A stretch of 64,000 nt of DNA from Microbulbifer sp. SAOS-129_SWC (GTDB lineage: Bacteria > Pseudomonadota > Gammaproteobacteria > Pseudomonadales > Cellvibrionaceae), in assembly GCF_039696035.1 (NCBI RefSeq), contig NZ_CP155567.1:3901001-3965000 (forward strand), written 5' to 3'. A model generated the notes under the pieces. That model was not told the origin of the DNA. It made no database searches and was given only the letters and a program-made list of their open reading frames with translations. Positions 17,769 through 25,778 of the stretch are shown one piece after another. The position numbers and the translations under genes were made by a program. How positions within the stretch are numbered: position 1 is the stretch's first letter; each line of letters begins with the position of its first letter.

Positions 17769-19217
17769 TCAACCTTCCATTTGCTCCAGTTCGCGCCCGC
17801 GGGTTTCATACACGTACTTGCCCACGAAGAAGATGGACACCGCCGCGGATAGCGCGTAGAGACCGTAGCTGCCGGCCAACTGGATACTGGCGAGCAGGAT
17901 CGGGAACGACAGGGTAATACCGAAGTTCGCCAGCCACTGCGCCAGACCGCTGACGGCGAGACCGGAGCCGCGTACCTGATTGGGAAACATTTCGCCGAGC
18001 ATGACCCACATGACCGGGCCCCAGGAGGCGTTGAAGAAGACCACGTAGCCATTGGCGGCGAGCAGTGCGACGGTGCCCAAAGCACCCGGCAGGCTGACAG
18101 AACCGGACGCGTCGACACTGGCCTGGGAGAAAGCGCCGACCATGATCGCCAGGGTAATGGTCATGCCGATGGAACCGAACCACAGCAGCGGTTTGCGGCC
18201 AATTTTGTCCACCAGCAGCAACGCGGCGATCACCGCACCGATACTGACCGCGCCGGACACCACGTTGATCAGCAGCGCGTCGCTCTCGGTAAAGCCCACC
18301 GACTGCCACAACACCGCACCGTAGTAGAACACCACATTGATACCCACCAGCTGCTGGAACACCGCCAGGCCGATACCGACCCAGACGATACGGCGCAGCT
18401 TGCCGCTGGCCGGGTCGATCAGGTCTTTCAGGCGCGGCTTGTGGTCGTCGGCCAGGGAAGCGCTGATTTCGCGCACCTTGTCACTGCCGGCGGTTTCGCC
18501 GAACAGGCGGCCCAGTACCTGCTGCGCACCGTCGCGGTTGCCGCTGGCCACCAGGAAGCGCGGGCTCTCGGGAATAAAGTACAGGCCCACCAGGAAGACC
18601 GCCGCGGGTACCAGCTCCATCCAGAACATCCAGCGCCAGGCGGCGTAGCCGAGCCAGAACTCGGAGGTGGAGGCGCCGGCAAACTGGGCGATCAGGTAAT
18701 TGCTGACAAACGCACAGAACAGGCCGCTGATAATCGCCACCTGCTGGATGGTGGCGAGCCGCCCGCGATAGGCCGCTGGTGCCACCTCGCTGATATACGC
18801 CGGTGTCATCACACTGGCGGCGCCCACGGCGAGACCGCCGAGAATGCGATAGACAATGAACTCCAGCGAGCCGTCGGCGACGCCGGAGCCCCACGCGGAC
18901 ACGATAAAGAAAATCGCCGAGGCAACCAGCAACGCCTTGCGCCCGAAGCGGTCGGCCAGGGTGCCGGCAAAGAAGGCGCCGAAGGCACAACCGAGCAGCA
19001 TCGAGGCCACATTGAAACCGGTGCCGGCGGTGTCGGAATTGAACGCGGCCTGCAGACCGTCGACGGTGCCATTGATGACCCCGCTGTCGAAGCCGAACAG
19101 GAAGCCGCCGATGGTGGCGACGGTACTGATGGCGATCACCAGGGCGTGGTTGGTTTCGGATTGGACGACTGCATCGGGCGCCTGGCCCAGCACAGCACTG
19201 TCGGACGTGGGATTCAT
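17769..19217 (-). CDS. MFS sugar porter, probably D-xylose:H+ symporter
   Basis: This 482-residue protein has 12 hydrophobic segments and the sugar-porter signatures: GGFLFGFDSGVINGTVDGLQ, DRFGRK after TM2, PESPRFL after TM6, QQLVGINVVFYYG in TM7 and DKIGRKPLL after TM8. The QQ-GINVVFYYG motif lines the sugar site in XylE/GLUT-type porters. It is the promoter-proximal gene of the xylose operon, with a perfect xylR palindrome 143-158 bases before its start. Transport of xylose into the cytoplasm is the natural role; glucose or arabinose cannot be excluded. Confidence 0.88.
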   Translation of the reverse strand: MNPTSDSAVLGQAPDAVVQSETNHALVIAISTVATIGGFLFGFDSGVINGTVDGLQAAFNSDTAGTGFNVASMLLGCAFGAFFAGTLADRFGRKALLVASAIFFIVSAWGSGVADGSLEFIVYRILGGLAVGAASVMTPAYISEVAPAAYRGRLATIQQVAIISGLFCAFVSNYLIAQFAGASTSEFWLGYAAWRWMFWMELVPAAVFLVGLYFIPESPRFLVASGNRDGAQQVLGRLFGETAGSDKVREISASLADDHKPRLKDLIDPASGKLRRIVWVGIGLAVFQQLVGINVVFYYGAVLWQSVGFTESDALLINVVSGAVSIGAVIAALLLVDKIGRKPLLWFGSIGMTITLAIMVGAFSQASVDASGSVSLPGALGTVALLAANGYVVFFNASWGPVMWVMLGEMFPNQVRGSGLAVSGLAQWLANFGITLSFPILLASIQLAGSYGLYALSAAVSIFFVGKYVYETRGRELEQMEG

Positions 19218-19359
19218 GTTGTTATTCCCTCACTCGCTATACGACCGCCGCGCGGCCGGCTTTATTTTTATGGGCACATCGGTATTCACTGGCGGCGGAG
19301 GCCGCGCACCACACTGATAGTGCGGCGTCGAATCACTTTATACAACTTCCGGCACCATC

Positions 19360-19375
19360 ATGTAAACGTTTACAT
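19360..19375. promoter_or_regulatory. Predicted XylR operator upstream of the sugar porter operon
   Basis: ATGTAAACGTTTACAT is a perfect 16-base palindrome in the 180-base gap between the xylR stop and the porter start. It is the best copy in the window and defines the proposed consensus. It lies 143-158 bases before the porter start codon, so the transcript probably has a long leader or a promoter near the site. Confidence 0.8.
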
Positions 19376-19397
19376 CAATTTACCCGAGCAGCCGCGG

Positions 19398-20444
19398 TCA
19401 GGCCTCGGAGTCTGGTGGGGCGGCCGTAGAGTTGCGCAACACCAACTGGTGCGCAACCACCTCGGCTTCGGCGCCGATATCATCGCCGCGCATGGCCCGG
19501 CACAGCCGCGCCATGGTGCGCTCGCCGATTTCCTCGGCCGGCTGGGCCACGGTGCTCAGCGGCGGCGCCTGGATCGATGCGTAGCGCACATCGTCGAAGC
19601 CGATCACCGAGACATCCTCGGGAATGCGCAGGCCGGCAGCACGCAACTCGTGCATGGCGCCCATGGCCATCTCGTCAGTGGCACAGAAGATCGCGGTGGG
19701 CCGCGGCTGCAGCGCCAGCAGTTCGCGTGCGGCGCGGCGCGCGCCATCGATGGTGAGATCCCCTTCCACCACCCAGTGCTCCTCTACCGGCAATTCGGCG
19801 GCGGCCATGGCTTGGCGGTAGCCGCGCTCGCGGTCGCTGGTGAGCAGCGACTCGTGGGAGCCGGCAATGAACGCAATGCGCCGGTGGCCGCTGTCAATCA
19901 GGTGGCCGGTGGCCTCGGCCGCGGCACCGACATTGTCGACCCGCACGCTGGGAAAATGACTCAGCGCCGGCGCCACGGTTTCGCAGCCGATCACGATCGG
20001 CGGTACCGGCCCCTCGCTGCGCGCGTCCAGCGCGGCGCTGGACGCTTCGCCTTCGCGCCCCATAAACGGCGAAATACTGGCGAGCAGGATGATGCCGTCG
20101 GCCTGCTTGGAGAACACCATATCCGCGTATTCATTGAAGCCGGCGCTGTTGGACTGGGTCTCGCTGATCAGGATGCTGTAGCCCTCACGCTGGGCCACGC
20201 GCCCGATACCGCGCATAACGCCGGAGAAAAACGGATCGCCCACCGACGGCAGTACCACCATCACCAGGCTGGTCTTGCCGCGGCGGAAATTGCGCGCCAG
20301 GGTATTGCGGGAAAAACCGATCTCGCGGATGGCTTCCTGTACCTTGAGCCGGGTCTTCTCCCGCACATGCTCGGGGCTGTTCAGATAGCGGGATACCGTA
20401 GCGGTTGAGACCCCGGCCAGTTTGGCAACTTGTTTGATCGACAC
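19398..20444 (-). CDS. xylR: LacI-family transcriptional regulator of xylose use
   Basis: This 348-residue protein has the LacI helix-turn-helix at residues 3-27 (IKQVAKLAGVSTATVSRYLN), a hinge helix region, then a periplasmic-binding-protein-like sensor domain with VIGCETVAPALSHFPSVRVDN and VIGFDDVRYASIQAPPLSTV. It lies between the two divergent xylose transcription units, and the CG-centred palindromes on both sides of it are the shape of operator this family binds. Most likely it represses in the absence of xylose or a pathway intermediate. Imperfect palindromes before its own start suggest autoregulation. Confidence 0.88.
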   Translation of the reverse strand: MSIKQVAKLAGVSTATVSRYLNSPEHVREKTRLKVQEAIREIGFSRNTLARNFRRGKTSLVMVVLPSVGDPFFSGVMRGIGRVAQREGYSILISETQSNSAGFNEYADMVFSKQADGIILLASISPFMGREGEASSAALDARSEGPVPPIVIGCETVAPALSHFPSVRVDNVGAAAEATGHLIDSGHRRIAFIAGSHESLLTSDRERGYRQAMAAAELPVEEHWVVEGDLTIDGARRAARELLALQPRPTAIFCATDEMAMGAMHELRAAGLRIPEDVSVIGFDDVRYASIQAPPLSTVAQPAEEIGERTMARLCRAMRGDDIGAEAEVVAHQLVLRNSTAAPPDSEA

Positions 20445-20487
20445 CTGTGATTCCTGTGCGATGCGCTCTTTTGTTGTTAACGCGCAA

Positions 20488-20584
20488 TGGTAACGTTTTC
20501 AGCGCCGCCATGCGCGACGGCGGGCATCAGGACACCATTGTCGCAGCGAATTGTAAACGTTTACATGCTATGATAACGTTCACA
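20488..20584. promoter_or_regulatory. Cluster of three XylR operator-like palindromes in the xylR/xylB divergent promoter
   Basis: The 181-base gap holds one perfect and two imperfect copies of the palindrome. TGTAAACGTTTACA at 20552-20565 is perfect. TGGTAACGTTTTCA (20488-20501) and TGATAACGTTCACA (20571-20584) each keep the AACGTT core with three mismatches. Centre-to-centre distances are 64 and 19 bases. The outer copies are placed to control xylR and xylB respectively. An AGAGGA ribosome binding site precedes xylB. Confidence 0.7.
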
Positions 20585-20625
20585 TCCAAGAAATTTGATG
20601 GTTTCGCGGTCGCAGCAGAGGACGT

Positions 20626-21450
20626 ATGCAGAACAACAACAAGCTGGCAGTGGTGACCGGCGGTACCACAGGAATCGGCAGGGGCATCGCCCTGCACCTG
20701 GCCCGGGCGGGCTGGGATGTCGCCGCCAACAACCTGAACGAAGACAGTGACGCCCAACGACTGGTCGATGACATCGAACAACTGGGCCGCAAGTCCCTGT
20801 TCGTCGCCTGTGATGTGGGCGACAGCGTTGCAGTGGACCACTTCTACCGGCAAGTGAGCGCCCACTTCGGTCGCGCGCCGAGCCTGCTGGTCAACAACGC
20901 CGGTATACAGACCTGGGCGCCGCTGCTGGAGCTGGCTGAAGACGACTGGGACAGAGTCATCCGCACCAACCTCAAGGGCACCTTTCTCAATACCCAGCGC
21001 GCCGCGCGCCTGATGGCGGAAGCCGGTGTCGCCGGCAGTATCGTCAATATCGGCTCCGGCTGTAACAAGCTGGCTTTCCCCAACCTGGTGGATTACGCCG
21101 CCAGCAAGGGGGGCATCGAAATGCTGACCAAAAGCGCGGCCGTGGAGCTGGGCGAGTACGGCATTCGCGTCAACTGTGTGGCACCCGGCGGTGTACTGAT
21201 CGAGCGCACCGAACGCGAGGCGCCGGATTACGCCGCCTCCTGGTCGGCGATTACGCCGCTGGGGCGGGTCGGTATCGTCGAGGACATCGCCAACGCAGTG
21301 CTGTTTTTGGCCGAGCCGCAGTCCTCCTTTGTCAGCGGCCAGACCCTGTGGATCGACGGCGCCGCCTTCAGCAAGGCCAACTGGCCCTACCCGACACCGC
21401 AAGATGTCAGCGTCAGCGGCAGCACCGCACGCGCAGTGGCAGCGGAGTAA
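20626..21450 (+). CDS. xylB: Short-chain dehydrogenase, probable D-xylose 1-dehydrogenase
   Basis: This 274-residue classical SDR has the cofactor loop TGGTTGIGRG near residue 12, NNAG near 90, a catalytic Ser in IVNIGSGC and YAASKGG (Tyr/Lys) near 158. ATG 20626 is preceded by AGAGGA at suitable spacing. In the Weimberg pathway this enzyme oxidises xylose to xylonolactone with NAD+. The SDR fold does not define the substrate. The call rests on the operator cluster shared with xylR, and on the fact that this is the only dehydrogenase in the set that could supply the first step. It is the one pathway gene on the plus strand. Confidence 0.8.
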   Translation: MQNNNKLAVVTGGTTGIGRGIALHLARAGWDVAANNLNEDSDAQRLVDDIEQLGRKSLFVACDVGDSVAVDHFYRQVSAHFGRAPSLLVNNAGIQTWAPLLELAEDDWDRVIRTNLKGTFLNTQRAARLMAEAGVAGSIVNIGSGCNKLAFPNLVDYAASKGGIEMLTKSAAVELGEYGIRVNCVAPGGVLIERTEREAPDYAASWSAITPLGRVGIVEDIANAVLFLAEPQSSFVSGQTLWIDGAAFSKANWPYPTPQDVSVSGSTARAVAAE

Positions 21451-21500
21451 GCTTTCCTCTCGTTGTACCCTCGTTGTTTGCTGTACCACCCCCAATGAAA

Positions 21501-21525
21501 AAGCCCCTCAAGTGAGGGGCTTCTT
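21501..21525. terminator. Bidirectional intrinsic terminator between xylB and the MFS transporter
   Basis: AAGCCCCTC (21501-21509) pairs with GAGGGGCTT (21514-21522) around a 4-base loop. A T-rich tail follows on + and an A-rich stretch lies before the stem, so it can terminate both converging genes. Confidence 0.85.
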
Positions 21526-21549
21526 CGTTTCAGCGGGCGGGGTACGGCT

Positions 21550-23076
21550 TCAGACAGTTGCCGCTTCGGTATCCAGCGCGCCCTCGTCCGAACGCTCGCG
21601 CACAAAGAACACCGACACGGCGCCGAGGAACATAAACACCCCGGCCAGCACCAGGATATTGATCGCCTGGTTGTCGAACACGCCCGCCAGCAGCGGCCCC
21701 GCCACCAACGCAGAGACGATCTGCGGCGCAGCGATGGTGAAGTTGAAGATACCCATGTAGACGCCGGTCTTGTCCGCCGGCAGCGCCTCGGACAGGATCG
21801 AGTAGGGCATCGCCAGGATCGCCGCCCAGGCGATGCCGACACCGATCATCGGCAGCAGCAGGCCCAGCGCGCCGGCGGGCACAGTGACTTCGGTGATCAG
21901 CAGATTCACATGGGTCTGCTCGCCGCCCTGGAACAGCAGGAAGCTGATCAGGCACAGGCCACCCAGCGCCAGCGACAATGCATAAGTGGGCTTGCGGCCG
22001 ATGGTGCCGGCGACCTTGGCCAGCACAATGGAGAACAATGCCGCAAACAGTGAATAGGCGGCAAACAGGATACCCACCCAGTCGCCGGCGGCGCCCTTGG
22101 CCGCGGCGATCGCGGGCGGAATCTCTCCCACCGAATGCAGGTAGTCCGGATCGAACCACTTGGCGTCCACGCCCCAGACGTACTGGGTGATGGCCGGGGT
22201 GGTGTAGACCCACATGATGAACAGCGCGAACCAGGAGAAGAACTGCACCAGCGCCAGCTGGCGCATGGTCACCGGCATGCTGAACAGCAGCTTGAAGAAG
22301 CCTTTGAGACGCTGCGACAGGGACTTGCGCTCGGCCTGCTCGCGGGCCAGCTGTTCACTGTCCAGCCCCTTGTAGGCGTTGTATTCGGCCGGCGCGTATT
22401 CCCTGGTGCGGAACACGGTCCACAGCACCGAGCCGAGCAGCACACTGGCACCGAGGTAGAAAGCCCAGATCACCGACGGCGCCACTTCACCCGCCTTGGA
22501 GGTGTTTTCCAGACCGATCACATTGGTCAGTACGAACGGCAGCATGGAACCGCACACCGCGCCGATATTGATCAACAGCGACTGGATCGAATAGCCCAGG
22601 GTGCGCTGCTCCGGCGGCACCATATCGGACACCAGGGCGCGGAACGGCTGCATGGTCACATTGAAGGCAGCATCCATCAGCGCCAGCATCACACCGCCGA
22701 ACACGATCGGCGCGATGATCGCCACTGCGATGCCGGCATTGGGCATAAACGCCATACCCAGCGCGGCGGCGATGGCGCCGAACAGGATAAAGGGGTTGCG
22801 GCGGCCGAAGCGGTTCCAGGTGCGATCCGATGCGGAGCCGACGATCGGCTGCACGATCAGCCCCATCAGCGGCGCCACGATCCAGAACAGCGACAGCGAG
22901 TGCAGGTCCGCGCCCAGGTCGGAGAGGATGCGGCTGGCATTGGCATTCTGCAGCGCAAAGCCGAACTGCACGCCGAGGAAGCCGAGGCTGACATTCCACA
23001 CCTGCCAGAACGGCAGCTTGGGTTGCTTGCACTGTTCGGGAGACCGCGCAGTCGCGCTGGAATCTGTTTCGGACAT
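21550..23076 (-). CDS. MFS transporter of the GPH/SLC45-like type, probable maltose/maltodextrin permease
   Basis: This 508-residue protein with 12 hydrophobic segments starts at the internal ATG giving MSETDSSATARSPEQ; the 34 residues further upstream are low-complexity and unlikely. Key segments are NVSLGFLGVQFGFALQNANASRI, a LGADLHSLSLFWIVAPLMGLIVQPIVG helix pair, and SDRTWNRFGRRNPFI after TM3. These recur in inner-membrane disaccharide transporters that sit beside TonB-dependent receptors and amylases. It opens the starch region and has a G/C-rich inverted repeat 63-90 bases before the start, as other starch genes here do. Maltose rather than sucrose is inferred from context. Confidence 0.8.
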   Translation of the reverse strand: MSETDSSATARSPEQCKQPKLPFWQVWNVSLGFLGVQFGFALQNANASRILSDLGADLHSLSLFWIVAPLMGLIVQPIVGSASDRTWNRFGRRNPFILFGAIAAALGMAFMPNAGIAVAIIAPIVFGGVMLALMDAAFNVTMQPFRALVSDMVPPEQRTLGYSIQSLLINIGAVCGSMLPFVLTNVIGLENTSKAGEVAPSVIWAFYLGASVLLGSVLWTVFRTREYAPAEYNAYKGLDSEQLAREQAERKSLSQRLKGFFKLLFSMPVTMRQLALVQFFSWFALFIMWVYTTPAITQYVWGVDAKWFDPDYLHSVGEIPPAIAAAKGAAGDWVGILFAAYSLFAALFSIVLAKVAGTIGRKPTYALSLALGGLCLISFLLFQGGEQTHVNLLITEVTVPAGALGLLLPMIGVGIAWAAILAMPYSILSEALPADKTGVYMGIFNFTIAAPQIVSALVAGPLLAGVFDNQAINILVLAGVFMFLGAVSVFFVRERSDEGALDTEAATV

Positions 23077-23138
23077 GGGAATCACCGCTATTTGCTGGTT
23101 ATGGTTATGCGGCGATTGTCGCAAGAGCATCGACGGGG

Positions 23139-23166
23139 GCCCTCCTCCCCGGCGGGGGCGGAGGGC
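23139..23166. promoter_or_regulatory. G/C-rich inverted repeat (MalT-box-like) upstream of the MFS gene
   Basis: GCCCTCCTCCCC (23139-23150) is matched by the inverted arm GGGGGCGGAGGGC (23154-23166) with one mismatch. Read toward the gene it contains GGGGAGGA, the core of the enteric MalT box. It ends 63 bases before the start codon. The rest of the 224-base gap (23077-23300) shows nothing else. Confidence 0.5.
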
Positions 23167-23300
23167 GAAAATACGCACACATACGTACAGACCCCGCCCG
23201 GCCCAGAGGTCAGCGGGGTTTGCAAGCGCTCACATACACGCTGATTGGTGCGCATTATAACGGGGTCTGGGCGCGGCCGATAGCCGCGCCCGGAAGAACC

Positions 23301-25472
23301 TCAGTGCAGCACGATCACCTCGTTGGCATCCAGGTTCAGCACCGCCGAGCCACCGCTGACATTGACCGTATCAGTACCCACCAGGCTGGTGTAACTGCCA
23401 TCGGCCAGCGCCAGGCTGTTCACGGTGATCGACGCACTGCCACCGCGGTTCACCGCCACCAGCACCACATCGCTGCCGGACTGGCGCTCGAACACCAGGA
23501 TATCGCCGTTGACCCAGCGCTGGGTGTAACTGCCGCTGGCGAGCGCGGGGCTCTGGGCGCGCAGCGCGGCCAGTGCGCTGATCTCCTGGAACGCCGCCGA
23601 GGTTTCGGCGAACGACGGCATCGGCTCGCGGTTGTAGGGGTCGTGACCCACCTGGCCGTCGCCGTTGGCGGTAAACCAGGTCGAGTTCTGCTCGGTGCCA
23701 TAGTAGATGGTGGGAATACCCGGCAGCGTCATCACCAGCGCCATGCCCAGGTTCTGCCGCGCATCCGCCAGCGCCTGGCTGAAGCCCTTGCCGGTGCGGC
23801 CGTTGTCCACCGGCCCGGTAGTCTGCAGGTAGACGCTGGTGCGGGTGGCGTCGTGATTGTCGAGGAAGATCGGCTGCCACGACTCGCGGCCGTTCATGGC
23901 GGCGGTGCGCGACTGAATATGGCTGTCCAGCGCGGTCATGGTGATATCGCCGGCGATGGCCTGTTCGATATGGTTGCGCAGCTGGAAATCCAGCAGCTCC
24001 GAGCCGTGGCCGCCGTTGAGGAAAGTCATGGAGTTGCTGTCGCCGGCACCGGCGCCATACCACTCGCCGAAGATATACACATTCGGGTTCTGCGCGCGCA
24101 TCGCGGCGCTGAAGCGGTCGATAAAGCCCGGCTCGATATGCTTGATCGCATCGATGCGGAAGGCATCGACACCGTGACTCATCCACTTGCTGGCCGCGTC
24201 GATCAGGTACTGGTCGGCGGCGCTGTTGCTGCCGCTGGTGCCGTGGTTGAAGTCGGTCAGGTTAAAAAGGGTCTTGTTGCGGTAGGCCCAGGGGTCGTCC
24301 CACTCACTCGGGCAGCTGGTGGCCGGATCGCTGTCGTAGCAGTCGGCGATGGCGCCGTTGTGGTGGTACCAGGTGCCGTTGTCACTGGCGTTGTCGGTAA
24401 TAAACACGCCGTCCTTGTACAGGGCGCCGAACTCGTACTGGTCGTCCTGGTTGGAGTGATTCAGGGCGATATCCAGCACCAGCTTCATGCCGCGCGCCTC
24501 CATCGCCGCATCCAGCTGATCCACCAGCGCCCAGTCGCCCAGGTGCTCGTCGACCCGGTAGAAATCCCGGCCCCAGTAGCCGTGGTAGGCGCCCTCGCTA
24601 GAGGAATTGTCGATATTGTCCACCAGCGGCGTGACCCAGATGGCGGTGACGCCCAGGTCCTGCAGGTAGTCCAGCTTGTCGATCAGGCCCTGGATGTCGC
24701 CGCCCCAGTATTTCTTCCACTCGGAGATATTGCCGTTCTGTTTGCTGGTGGAAGTGGCCGCGGCATTGTTGCCGTTGTCGTTACTGGTGTCGCCGTTGTT
24801 GAAGCGGTCCACGAACGCAAAGTAGATGGTGCGGTTGCGGAAATCGTCGCCAGCTTGCGCTGCACCGCAGTCAGTGCCCAGGTCGGTGGTCACGCTGACC
24901 AGGCTATTGCTGTCACCGTCGACCACGATATGGGTCCAGCCGCTGGCGGGCTGATCCTGGGCCGGGAAGGAGTCGCCCCCCCAACCGCCGTTCGGGTCGA
25001 CCTTGAAGCGCGGTCCGCCGTTGGCGTCGCCACTGGTGAAGTTGCGGCAGGCCTCGTACTGATTGGTGCCGGCGACCGGGGTCAGCAGGTCGCCCTCGGC
25101 CCAGGCGTTGTGGGTGCCGCGCAGGTGGTAGTCGGTACCGCTACTGCTGCTGGTCGCAGTGATCTTGTAATCGTGGGTGTCGGTGTAGAACTCGATATCC
25201 CAGGTACCGGCACTGACGGGAATATTGGCTCCATTCAGCGCGCCATTGAGGCCGTAGTTTTCGCTCCAGTCGCCGTAGCGGTCGAACTTGATTTCACCGT
25301 CCGCGGCGAACACCACGGCGTCGGCAACCATGGTATTGCTCCCGACATCCTGCATCTGGTCTGCCTGCCAGTTATTGTGGGTACCGCGCAGGTACCATTC
25401 GGCGTGGGCGCCGATGGCAAAGCCACTGAGGCTGAGCGCCATCAGCAACGCCATATAAGGCATCTTCTTCAT
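23301..25472 (-). CDS. Secreted GH13 alpha-amylase with two N-terminal WYFRGT-type modules
   Basis: This protein has 723 residues from the ATG that begins MKKMPYMALLMALSLSGF, a clear signal peptide; upstream in-frame residues are not protein-like. After the signal come two starch-binding-like modules, EWYLRGTHNNW (25-110) and DYHLRGTHNAW (115-215), separated by a short Ser linker. The GH13 barrel spans about 215-640 with DIALNHS (Asp 334), nucleophile Asp about 441 in AFRIDAIKHI, acid Glu about 470 in IFGEWYG and Asp about 541 in FLDNHD. A C-terminal beta domain follows. It should cut alpha-1,4 bonds in starch outside the cell. It is divergent from the cyclomaltodextrinase operon. Confidence 0.9.
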   Translation of the reverse strand: MKKMPYMALLMALSLSGFAIGAHAEWYLRGTHNNWQADQMQDVGSNTMVADAVVFAADGEIKFDRYGDWSENYGLNGALNGANIPVSAGTWDIEFYTDTHDYKITATSSSSGTDYHLRGTHNAWAEGDLLTPVAGTNQYEACRNFTSGDANGGPRFKVDPNGGWGGDSFPAQDQPASGWTHIVVDGDSNSLVSVTTDLGTDCGAAQAGDDFRNRTIYFAFVDRFNNGDTSNDNGNNAAATSTSKQNGNISEWKKYWGGDIQGLIDKLDYLQDLGVTAIWVTPLVDNIDNSSSEGAYHGYWGRDFYRVDEHLGDWALVDQLDAAMEARGMKLVLDIALNHSNQDDQYEFGALYKDGVFITDNASDNGTWYHHNGAIADCYDSDPATSCPSEWDDPWAYRNKTLFNLTDFNHGTSGSNSAADQYLIDAASKWMSHGVDAFRIDAIKHIEPGFIDRFSAAMRAQNPNVYIFGEWYGAGAGDSNSMTFLNGGHGSELLDFQLRNHIEQAIAGDITMTALDSHIQSRTAAMNGRESWQPIFLDNHDATRTSVYLQTTGPVDNGRTGKGFSQALADARQNLGMALVMTLPGIPTIYYGTEQNSTWFTANGDGQVGHDPYNREPMPSFAETSAAFQEISALAALRAQSPALASGSYTQRWVNGDILVFERQSGSDVVLVAVNRGGSASITVNSLALADGSYTSLVGTDTVNVSGGSAVLNLDANEVIVLH

Positions 25473-25585
25473 GGGTTGGTCTCGCTTTATTGTTTTCATC
25501 GCTACTGTTTTCATCGCTGTCGTGCGGCGGAACGACCTCTCCCGCCACAGCTGCGGGCAGGTATAAATGGCCGGGGAGACCGAAA

Positions 25586-25669
25586 CATCCCCTCCCCCGG
25601 GGGCGTGGAGAACTTTCGCGCCAGGCATGTACAGAAATGTGCGCCACCTCCCCCTCTACCGAGGGGGAG
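25586..25669. promoter_or_regulatory. Two G/C-rich inverted repeats in the amylase/cyclomaltodextrinase divergent promoter
   Basis: The first element (25586-25608) reads CATCCCCTCCCCC followed by GGGGGCGTGG and lies about 115-135 bases before the amylase start. The second (25648-25669) is a perfect hairpin, CTCCCCCTC-TACC-GAGGGGGAG, 110-131 bases before the cyclomaltodextrinase start. Both resemble the repeat found upstream of other starch genes in the window, so each may serve one of the two diverging genes. Confidence 0.45.
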
Positions 25670-25710
25670 CCCCGCCGCCGCGGATGGCGGCACAATGAAG
25701 CTTGGGGCAT

Positions 25711-25767
25711 TGCGAATAAAGACCGCGCGAATAGACACTCGCGAATACACACTCGCGAATAAATAAG
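25711..25767 (+). repeat. Four tandem copies of a 14-base repeat in the cyclomaltodextrinase leader
   Basis: Units TGCGAATAAAGACC(G), CGCGAATAGACACT, CGCGAATACACACT and CGCGAATAAATAAG follow head to tail and end 11 bases before the start codon at 25779. The invariant core is GCGAATA. The last unit runs into the ribosome-binding region (AAATAAGGGGAG). It may be a repeated protein-binding site, a translational leader or neutral tandem duplication. Confidence 0.75.
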
Positions 25768-25778
25768 GGGAGCCCGTT

